Assembly (NCBI GenBank): GCA_036276115.1
Contig: DATBEM010000125.1
Location: 30,598-94,597, forward strand
Origin: Trebonia sp036276115
GTDB lineage: Bacteria; Actinomycetota; Actinomycetes; Streptosporangiales; Streptosporangiaceae
Direction of reading: 5' to 3'
Length of the DNA stretch: 64,000 nucleotides
Below are positions 48,997 through 55,724 of the stretch, in pieces. The notes under the pieces were generated by a model that ran no database searches, was not told the DNA's origin, and worked only from the letters and a program-made list of their open reading frames with translations. A program made the position numbers and the translations under genes. How positions within the stretch are numbered: position 1 is the first letter of the stretch; each line of letters starts with the position of its first letter.

Positions 48997-49050
48997 GCTG
49001 GGTGAATGAGCTGGGTGAATGAGCTGGGTGAATGAGCTGGGTGAATGAGC
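48990..49050 (+). repeat. 13-bp tandem repeat bridging DGPF and sigma genes
   Basis: TGAATGAGCTGGG is repeated four times perfectly (48990-49041) and begins a fifth copy (49042-49050) that contains the sigma factor start. Each unit has an ATG. ATG 48993 opens a nine-codon frame (MSWVNELGE) ending at TGA 49020-49022, which overlaps ATG 49019; that frame repeats the peptide and ends at TGA 49046-49048, overlapping the sigma ATG at 49045. The first ATG overlaps the DGPF stop. The sigma protein itself begins MSRLNEPGE, so the units look like copies of its 5' end. Confidence 0.9.
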
Positions 49051-50211
49051 CGCCTGAACGAGCCGGGTGAGCAAGCACTGCTGCGGGAGCTCGCGCCCGC
49101 GGTGACCGGCATCCTCGTCCGGCGCGGAGCGGACTTCGCGTCGGCCGAGGATGCCGTGCAGGAGGCGCTGATCAGGGCGCTGGAGGCGTGGCCGGATGAC
49201 CCGCCCCGCGACCCGAAGGCGTGGCTCGTGGCGGTGGCGTGGCACCGGTTCCTCGACGCGGCCCGGTCGCAGGCGTCGCGGCGGGGCCGGGAACTGGCGG
49301 TGGAGGCCGAGCCTGCTCCCGGCCCGGCTCCCGCTGCCGACGACACGCTGCGGCTGTACTTCCTGTGCGCGCACCCGAGCCTGCCGGCGGCGGCCGCCGT
49401 CGCCCTGACGCTACGGGCGGTCGGCGGCCTGACCACCCGGCAGATCGCGGCGGCCTACCTCGTTCCCGAGGCGACGATGGCCCAGCGGATCAGCCGGGCC
49501 AAGCGCCGCCTGGCGGGGCTGCCGCTGGACCAGCCGGGCGACCTGGCGACGGTGCTGCGGGTGCTCTACCTCATCTTCAACGAGGGCTACAGCGGCGACG
49601 TCGACCTCGCGGCCGAGGCGATCCGCCTCACCCGCCAGCTGGCCGCCCTGGCGGGCGAGCCCGAGGTCGCCGGGCTGCTCGCGCTGATGCTGCTGCACCA
49701 CGCGCGGCGGGCGTCGCGGACTGGCCCGGGCGGGCGGCTGATCCCGCTGCGCGAGCAGGACCGCGCGCGCTGGGACGGCGCCCTGATCGCCGGGGGAGTC
49801 GCGATCTTGCAGGCGGCGCTGGCCCGCGACCAGCTGGGCGACTACCAGGCGCAGGCCGCGATCGCCGCCCTGCACGCCGACGCCCGGACCGCCGCCGAGA
49901 CCGACTGGGTCCAGATCGCCGAGTGGTACGACGAGCTGCTGCGCCTGACCGGCAGCCCGGTCGTGCGGCTCAACCGGGCGGTAGCGATCGGCGAGGCCGA
50001 CGGCCCCCAGGCGGGCCTCGCCGCCCTGGCCGAGGTGCCCGCGGACGTGCCCCGCCGGGCGGCGGTGGCCGCCTACCTGCACGAGCGGGCCGGCGAGGGG
50101 GAGCTCGCGGGCCGCCTGTACGCCCAGGCCGCCCGGGCCGCGACCAGCGTCCCCGAGCGCGACCACCTCACCCGCGAGGCCGCCCGGGTGCGCCACCAGC
50201 TCCGCCCCTGA
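49045..50211 (+). CDS. ECF42-type RNA polymerase sigma factor
   Basis: 388-residue sigma factor. Region 2 (about 10-80) has ADFASAEDAVQEALIRALEAWPDD and PKAWLVAVAWHRFLDAARS; region 4 (about 110-165) has LTTRQIAAAYLVPEATMAQRISRAKRR; a long C-terminal extension (about 170-388) with VLRVLYLIFNEGYSG and TPR-like helices is typical of ECF42, which usually lacks an anti-sigma factor and pairs with DGPF proteins. It probably controls the DGPF gene and perhaps neighbours. Its start lies in a 13-bp tandem repeat that may govern translation. Confidence 0.92.
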   Translation: MSRLNEPGEQALLRELAPAVTGILVRRGADFASAEDAVQEALIRALEAWPDDPPRDPKAWLVAVAWHRFLDAARSQASRRGRELAVEAEPAPGPAPAADDTLRLYFLCAHPSLPAAAAVALTLRAVGGLTTRQIAAAYLVPEATMAQRISRAKRRLAGLPLDQPGDLATVLRVLYLIFNEGYSGDVDLAAEAIRLTRQLAALAGEPEVAGLLALMLLHHARRASRTGPGGRLIPLREQDRARWDGALIAGGVAILQAALARDQLGDYQAQAAIAALHADARTAAETDWVQIAEWYDELLRLTGSPVVRLNRAVAIGEADGPQAGLAALAEVPADVPRRAAVAAYLHERAGEGELAGRLYAQAARAATSVPERDHLTREAARVRHQLRP

Positions 50212-50226
50212 ACGCGCCGGGCGCCG

Positions 50227-51771
50227 CTAGCGCGCGGGGGCCTGCTCGACCAGCAGGCCCCCGTTGCCGTCGGAGTCCCCGACGGCGCGGCAGGAGCCGG
50301 GCCGGGGGCAGGACACCGAGGTGAGCTCGTCCTCGGCGCCGCCGGGGTCGCGGACGCGGATCGCCGGGCCCCAGGTGCCGTTGGCGGAGGTGGCCACGAA
50401 CGCGAAGCCGGCCGGGACCTGCGCCAGCGGGGCGTTGCGGAAGTAGCCGGCCAGGCCGCAGTTCCCGGCCGACGGGCACGACACCGACGTCGCGTCCCAC
50501 GACACCAGGCCCTGGGCGGCGGCCAGCAGCGCCGGGACGCCGGCCAGGGGGGCGGCGCCGGCCCAGCGGCCGCCGCTGTAGGAGTCGGTGAACAGCCGCG
50601 GGGCCGAGTGCGGCGCGAGGTAGCCGCCGACGGCGGTGCACGCCAGCGCGCCGCCGGGGGCGCAGGCGACCGCGGTGACCTGCGGGCTGGTGAACGTCGG
50701 GGCGCCGCCGACGCCGGGGACCGGCGTGACCGGGCCCCAGGTGCCGTCGCGGTCGATGGCCACGACCGCGTGCCGGGCCTGCTGGCCCGCCTGGTAGCCG
50801 CCGCCGGCGGCGCAGTTGCCGGCCGATCCGCACGACACCGCCAGGAGGGTCGCGGTCCCGCCGGCCGGCAGGCCGCTGGCGGCGGCCAGGGTGCGGGCGC
50901 TGCCCCAGGTGCCGGAGCTCATGGTCGCGACGTGAGCGCCCTGGACGGCGGCGCAACTGCCGGCCGCGCCGCACGACACGGCGGTGATCCCGCTCAGGCC
51001 CGATAGCGGCCGGGCGGCCTGCCAGGTCGCCTTGCCCCCGCTGGCGGACCGGGTGGCGATGAACGCGTGCCGGGCGCCGTGCCCGTCGGCGTAGTAGCCG
51101 CCGACCGCGCAGTAGCCGCCGTTCGCGCAGGACACCACGGTGGCCTCGGCCATGGCGCCGGACCCGAGGTCGCCGGCGCCGGGTACCACCATGCCGCCGC
51201 CCCAGGTGCCGTTCGCCTCGGTGGCCAGGGCCGCCTCCCGGTGCTCGACGGGGATGCCCGGCGGCTGGGCGGTGACGTAGCCCACGGCCAGGCAGTCGCC
51301 CGGCGCCCAGCAGGACACCGAGTCCAGGGCCTCGCCCGCGCCGGTAGTGAGGGCGTCCAGGCTGGCGACGGACTGCTGGCCGCCCCATTTGCCATTGACC
51401 TCGTTGACGACGACGCCCCAGGTGTCCTCGTCGGACAGCACGCTGCCGGCGGCGGCGCAGTTCCCGGCCGACGGGCACGATACCGACGCGATGTCGCCGC
51501 CGAAGCTGTCGCTCTTCTGGGTGGGCGTGATCGCCAGGGCGGCGCTCCAGGTGCCGCCACTGCCCGCGGTGGTACTGCCCGCCGGAGCGCTGCCCGTCCC
51601 GGTGGTCGCGGCGGCCGTGCCCGCGGGGGCCGGCCCGGTGCGGGCGGCCGGCGAGCGGCCGGGCTGGGCGCTGGCCGCCCCTGAGGTGCACGCCCCGGTG
51701 GCGATCGCCAGCAGGCCGGCGCCGAGCGCCACCGCCAGGGTCAGCCTCGCGCCTGGTCGAACCGTCGTCAT
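50227..51771 (-). CDS. Lipoprotein with repeated cysteine-pair motifs
   Basis: 514-residue predicted lipoprotein (LAIATGAC lipobox near residue 28), then a Thr/Ala/Gly-rich spacer, then seven or eight repeats of about 50-60 residues. Each contains an SVSCPSAGNCAAAG-type pair of cysteines seven residues apart (SCPSAGNC, SCWAPGDC, SCANGGYC, SCGAAGSC, SCGSAGNC, SCPSAGNC, SCPRPGSC) and an aromatic-Trp-Gly turn (GTWG). The pattern suggests a beta-propeller stabilised by disulfides on the outer face of the membrane. I do not know its function. Confidence 0.75.
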   Translation of the reverse strand: MTTVRPGARLTLAVALGAGLLAIATGACTSGAASAQPGRSPAARTGPAPAGTAAATTGTGSAPAGSTTAGSGGTWSAALAITPTQKSDSFGGDIASVSCPSAGNCAAAGSVLSDEDTWGVVVNEVNGKWGGQQSVASLDALTTGAGEALDSVSCWAPGDCLAVGYVTAQPPGIPVEHREAALATEANGTWGGGMVVPGAGDLGSGAMAEATVVSCANGGYCAVGGYYADGHGARHAFIATRSASGGKATWQAARPLSGLSGITAVSCGAAGSCAAVQGAHVATMSSGTWGSARTLAAASGLPAGGTATLLAVSCGSAGNCAAGGGYQAGQQARHAVVAIDRDGTWGPVTPVPGVGGAPTFTSPQVTAVACAPGGALACTAVGGYLAPHSAPRLFTDSYSGGRWAGAAPLAGVPALLAAAQGLVSWDATSVSCPSAGNCGLAGYFRNAPLAQVPAGFAFVATSANGTWGPAIRVRDPGGAEDELTSVSCPRPGSCRAVGDSDGNGGLLVEQAPAR

Positions 51772-51886
51772 GTCCCGCTACTTCCCGCCGGAGCCGCTGT
51801 TACCGCCATGGCCTTGAAACGCACCCAGCGTAGCGATCTGCTGCCTCAGCGGCACGGGATCTTTAGCAACGGGCCGCGAACGGCGC

Positions 51887-51941
51887 GGGGACTCCCCCGC
51901 GGCCGGCGGCGGCACTGCCGCCGGCGCGCGGGAAAGTCCCC
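51887..51941. terminator. Long hairpin between two secreted-protein genes
   Basis: GGGGACT (51887-51893) pairs with AGTCCCC (51935-51941), and inside it GCCGGCGGC (51902-51910) pairs with GCCGCCGGC (51917-51925), giving a long, slightly interrupted stem with a GGCACT loop. It lies just past the stop of the Gly-rich protein gene (transcribed leftward), so it is likely its terminator. Confidence 0.65.
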
Positions 51942-51956
51942 GGGCTCGCTAGCCGG

Positions 51957-54900
51957 TTACTGCTCGGACCACTGCAGGTTGAACACCCCCTGCTCCACGC
52001 CATCGCCCTCGTTCAGCCCGTCGTACTTGATGTACAGGGGAATCCCGGCCGGCACGGTGAAGATGACGGTGGACCCGGCCTCGCCCGCCGGGCACAGGTC
52101 CTGGCCCGGCCCGGGCCCGAACGGCTGGAGCTGGGCGAGGTCGTTGCCGATGAACGCCTCGATGTGCCCGTCATCGCCCGGGTTGGCGCTGCAGGTATCG
52201 AAGGTGACGGTCCCGTCGGCCGGGGCGGTCCAGGCGTACCAGACCGACGCGCCGCCCTGGCTGTCCTGGATGCCCGGCTCGCCGTCCTCGTGGGTGGCGC
52301 CGATGTTGGACCCGGCCGCCGAGCCCGCTGCCCCCGTGATGACCTGCGCGCTGGCGAAGTCATCGTTGGCGGGCGGAGCATGCGCCCCGGCCACGTGCGG
52401 GGTGACCGCGCTGGTCACCGCCGAGGGCTCGCTCGTCCCGCCGTCGGAGTTGGTGGCGGTGACGGTGAACGTGTAGCTCACGCCATCGGTCAGGCCGGTC
52501 ACCAGCATCGGGCAGGACGGGCCGGTCTGGGTGATGTCGCCCGGCTCGGCGGTCACCGTGTAGGACGTGAGGTCGCTGCCGCCGTCGTCGAACGGCGCCA
52601 GGCACGACACCCATGCCTCCCCGGCGAGCGGGAAGGCGCTCGGGTTCACCGGCGGGCTCGGCAGGCCGACCGGGGTCGGCGTCACCTCGTTCGACGGCCC
52701 CGACTCGGGGCCGTCGCCGACCGCGTTGGTGGCGTGGGCGGTGAACGTGTACGCGGTCCCGATCGTCAGGCCGGTGACGTCGGCCGACGTGCTGCCGCCG
52801 TCGGTGACGGCGGTGACGCCGCCGGGCGAGGAGGTCACGGTGTAGCTGAGGACTGGCCGCCCGCCGTCGCTGGCGGGCGCGCTCCACGACACGGTCGCCG
52901 TCCCGCTAGTGGCGCCGACCGGGGTGGCGTTGACCGCGCTGAGGTTAGTCGGCGCGCCCGGCAAGGTCTGGGCGTTGGTGACGAGCGGCTGCGACTGCGG
53001 CCCGTTCCCGGCCGCGTTGGTGGCGTACACGGTGATGGTGTAGTTGTCGCCGTTGGTCAGCCCCGTCACCGTGAGCGGGCTGCCCGTCCCGGTGACGGTG
53101 ATGCCCGGGCCGGTGATGACGTTGACGCCCGGCCGGGCGGTCACGGTGTAGGACGTGATCGGGTTGCCCGCCGTGGTGATCGTCTGCTGCGGCGCCTTCG
53201 GGTTGGGCGGGTACGTGAGCGGCTGGTCCGCCACGGCCTCGTTGAAGGCGACCGTCACCTGGCCGTCGCCGGCCGTCGTGCCCGTGACGACGGGCGCCCC
53301 GGGCAGGCGGTACGGGACGACCGCGTTCGAGGGCGCCGAGGCCGGGCTCGTCCCGAATGCGTTATCGGACGTGACCGTGAACGTGTAGGACCGGCCAAAG
53401 GTGAGGCCCTTGATGACGCCGCCGCTGCCGCTGATGGCGCCGGTCTGGTTGAAGGCGGGGTCAGCGGTGGTGGCCGTCACGACGTAGCCCGCGATCGGCG
53501 AGCCGCCGTCGGACGGCGGCAGGCTGAAGCTGATCGTCGCCTGCTGGCTGCCCGCGACCGCCGTCACGTTGACCGGCGCGGCGGGCGGGCTGGCGAGGGT
53601 GGTGACGATGACGACCATGCCGTCCTGGTTGGTCAGGCCGCCGCCGTCGATGAAGCCCGCGCCAGTGGTGCTGGCCGCGCTCGCCCAGGACGTGCCCTCG
53701 CCGCCGCCACCGCCGGAGGACGTGCCGCCCTCGCCGGCGCTGCCGCCGTGGAAGCCGCCGCCACCGCCGCCACCGCCGTAGCTGGAGGCACCGCCCTGGT
53801 CGCCGCCGGTCCCGGAGGCAGCGCCGGCCGTCCCGCCGCCGCCGTTGCCGATGCCGAAGACGCCCGAGTTGCCGGCCTCGCCGTTGCCGCCGCCGCTCTC
53901 ATTGCTCCAGCCAGCGGCCCCGCCCGGGGCGGAGGCAGTGCCAGCCCCGGCCCCGCCGCCGCCGCCGGCGATGAGCTGCGTCCCGGTCGGCGAGGCGGTG
54001 CTGGACAACGTGGTGACGCCGGTGGCGCCCCCGCCAGCGCCGCCGTTGCCGAACGCCCCGATGCCGCCGTTGCCGCCGCTGGCGAGCCCGCCGCCGCCAC
54101 CGCGGCTGGCCGGCATGCACCCGGGCGTGATCCCGAGGACGTCACCCGCCTGCACGGACAGGGTCGCCGCGCCCGCCGCCCCGAAGCCGGGGCTGCCACT
54201 GCTGGACGAGGTGTTGCCCTCGGCGCCGAAGACCGCCGCCTGGACCGCGAGCGCCGTCCGGGGCACCGTGTACTTGGCCTGCTTGCCGCACGCCTGGAAC
54301 AGCGAGATGACCGGGGCCTGGCTGCTGTAGGGGGCGATCGGCGCGATCAGCACGAAGCCGTCGCCCGGGTTGACCGCCTTGCCGTAGCCCGCGTCGGTGA
54401 CCTTGGCGGCCACGTAGGAGCTGCCGCCCCCGCCGCCGCCACCGCCGCACGACAGGCAGCCGCCACCGCCACCGCCGGCGCCGCCGCTCGGGTAGCCGCC
54501 GCCGCCGCCACCGCCGCCGCCACCGCCGGCGATGCCGTTGCCGTCGTTGCCGTTGGCCCCGACGCTCGTGGACGCGCCGCCACCCGCGCCGCCGCCGGCC
54601 TTGGTCACGCCCTTGCCGTTGCTGCCGTTGCAGCCGGCCTGGCCACTGCAGCCGCCGGCCCCGCCGGCGACCTTGCTGCCGTCAGAGCCGCCGGCGCCGC
54701 CGCCGCCGCCCGCCACGACCAGGGCCGTGCCCGGCTCGAAGCAGTTGCCGTCCCCGCAGGTAGCGACGCCGCTGGCCCCGCCGCCGCCCGCGCCACTGTC
54801 GCTGGTGCCCTTCCCGCTCCCGCCGCCACCGCCGTAGCTGAACCCCGAGCCGTTGGAGAAGATGGCTCCGCCGGCGCAGCCGGCCTGGACGTACAGCGTG

Positions 54901-55274
54901 TCCCCGGGACTGACCGGGAGGGTCGCGGTCACCGACGCCCCGTTGCCGCCGTTCTGCCCGTCCATGTCCTGCCCGGCCCCGCCCCAGGCGAGGACCTCCA
55001 GGTCACTGACCCCGGCCGGCACCGTATAGGTGCTGCCTTGCCCGGCCGGGCAGCCGTAGAGCGCCATGGGCGACATCGTCGGCGCCAGCGGGCTGGCCGC
55101 AGCGGCCACCGCGGCGCTGGCCGCCGACGGCGCCAGCGGGGCGGCGCTCGCCACGGTCGCCGAGCCGACGGCGAGGCCCGCGACCAGCAGGACCACGACG
55201 CCAGCGGCGCGGGCCGCTTCGTGAACGATCCGCCCGCGCGGCCGCGCGGGCGGTGAGCCCCCTTGTTGGGACAT
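51957..55274 (-). CDS. Large secreted Gly-rich protein with Fn3 repeats
   Basis: About 1105 residues. Signal peptide near residues 20-45 (VVVLLVAGLAVGSATVASA), a lectin-like/Gly-rich domain (about 70-550) with long runs of GGGG interrupted by AWGGAGQ and TVPAGVSDLEV, then four Fn3-type modules (about 565-960) with PVNVTAVAGSQQATISF and GLTNGDNYTITVYATN patterns, and a C-terminal PPC-like domain (about 985-1105) with ANDDFASAQVITG and SVWYAWTAPADGTVTFDTC. The start ATG 55274 is uncertain; the frame extends to 55391. Likely an extracellular adhesin or matrix protein. The Gly-rich part is of PE_PGRS-like composition but has no PE domain. Confidence 0.78.
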   Translation of the reverse strand: MSQQGGSPPARPRGRIVHEAARAAGVVVLLVAGLAVGSATVASAAPLAPSAASAAVAAAASPLAPTMSPMALYGCPAGQGSTYTVPAGVSDLEVLAWGGAGQDMDGQNGGNGASVTATLPVSPGDTLYVQAGCAGGAIFSNGSGFSYGGGGGSGKGTSDSGAGGGGASGVATCGDGNCFEPGTALVVAGGGGGAGGSDGSKVAGGAGGCSGQAGCNGSNGKGVTKAGGGAGGGASTSVGANGNDGNGIAGGGGGGGGGGGYPSGGAGGGGGGCLSCGGGGGGGGSSYVAAKVTDAGYGKAVNPGDGFVLIAPIAPYSSQAPVISLFQACGKQAKYTVPRTALAVQAAVFGAEGNTSSSSGSPGFGAAGAATLSVQAGDVLGITPGCMPASRGGGGGLASGGNGGIGAFGNGGAGGGATGVTTLSSTASPTGTQLIAGGGGGAGAGTASAPGGAAGWSNESGGGNGEAGNSGVFGIGNGGGGTAGAASGTGGDQGGASSYGGGGGGGGFHGGSAGEGGTSSGGGGGEGTSWASAASTTGAGFIDGGGLTNQDGMVVIVTTLASPPAAPVNVTAVAGSQQATISFSLPPSDGGSPIAGYVVTATTADPAFNQTGAISGSGGVIKGLTFGRSYTFTVTSDNAFGTSPASAPSNAVVPYRLPGAPVVTGTTAGDGQVTVAFNEAVADQPLTYPPNPKAPQQTITTAGNPITSYTVTARPGVNVITGPGITVTGTGSPLTVTGLTNGDNYTITVYATNAAGNGPQSQPLVTNAQTLPGAPTNLSAVNATPVGATSGTATVSWSAPASDGGRPVLSYTVTSSPGGVTAVTDGGSTSADVTGLTIGTAYTFTAHATNAVGDGPESGPSNEVTPTPVGLPSPPVNPSAFPLAGEAWVSCLAPFDDGGSDLTSYTVTAEPGDITQTGPSCPMLVTGLTDGVSYTFTVTATNSDGGTSEPSAVTSAVTPHVAGAHAPPANDDFASAQVITGAAGSAAGSNIGATHEDGEPGIQDSQGGASVWYAWTAPADGTVTFDTCSANPGDDGHIEAFIGNDLAQLQPFGPGPGQDLCPAGEAGSTVIFTVPAGIPLYIKYDGLNEGDGVEQGVFNLQWSEQ

Positions 55275-55724
55275 GCCTGGATGACGCGATGGTCGTGCGA
55301 ACACGACTGCTCCCCCCTGATGCCTGCGAGCAAGCACGCTGGAACTGGAAAAGGTCCTGGGCGTGCTCATGGCGGTGCCCATGCTGGACACGTTGGCTCG
55401 CGCCGCCCCGCTCCCGGCACCAAGGCCGCCCCGCCCACCAGGATGGATCGCCGCCCGCGGGGAGTCCCTAGGGGCGATCCCTAATTTCCCGGCCTCATTT
55501 CCTGGGGTCGCGAGGTTCCCAGGGTCGCCGAGTCCCTGAGGTGCAGCATCCCCGAGGTGCAGCGTCCCTGAGGCGCAGCGTCCCCGAGGTGCAGAGTTCC
55601 TGAGGTGCAGAGTTCCTGAGGCGCAGCATCCCCGAGGTGCAGAGTTCCTGAGGTGCAGCGTCCCCGAGGTGCAGAGTTCCTGAGGTGCAGCGTCCCCGGG
55701 ATCGCTCCCCCGGGCGGCCCGGGG
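55275..55724. other. Intergenic region with tandem repeat
   Basis: No gene is evident in these 450 bp between the Gly-rich protein start and the LuxR-type stop, apart from overlapping frames with repeat-derived peptides. It contains the promoter region of the Gly-rich gene at its left end and the 16-bp repeat array (55538-55697) at its right end. Confidence 0.5.
55538..55697. repeat. 16-bp tandem repeat, about ten copies
   Basis: GAGGTGCAG (or GAGGCGCAG) recurs exactly every 16 bases at 55538, 55554, 55570, 55586, 55602, 55618, 55634, 55650, 55666 and 55682, each followed by a seven-base spacer of two types (AGTTCCT or CGTCCCC/CATCCCC). It is 28 bases downstream of the LuxR stop. It looks like a minisatellite-type repeat, possibly variable in number among strains. 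Confidence 0.9.

Noticed and set aside
48990..49050. Repeat array as a CRISPR or attachment site
   Set aside because: The units are 13 bp with no spacers and lie within translated overlap; they are a simple tandem duplication of coding sequence.
54400..54900. Gly-rich region as a PE_PGRS gene
   Set aside because: There is no PE domain. The composition is similar, but the signal peptide and following Fn3 modules indicate a different secreted protein type.
52164..55256. Long plus-strand frame (1030 codons) opposite the Gly-rich/Fn3 protein
   Set aside because: It mirrors the Gly-rich codons as Ala/Arg/Gly runs and has no signal, start context or known motif. The minus-strand frame has clear Fn3 and PPC modules.
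55538..55697. 16-bp repeat array as CRISPR
   Set aside because: The 9-bp constant parts and 7-bp variable parts are far too short for repeats and spacers, and no cas gene is present.
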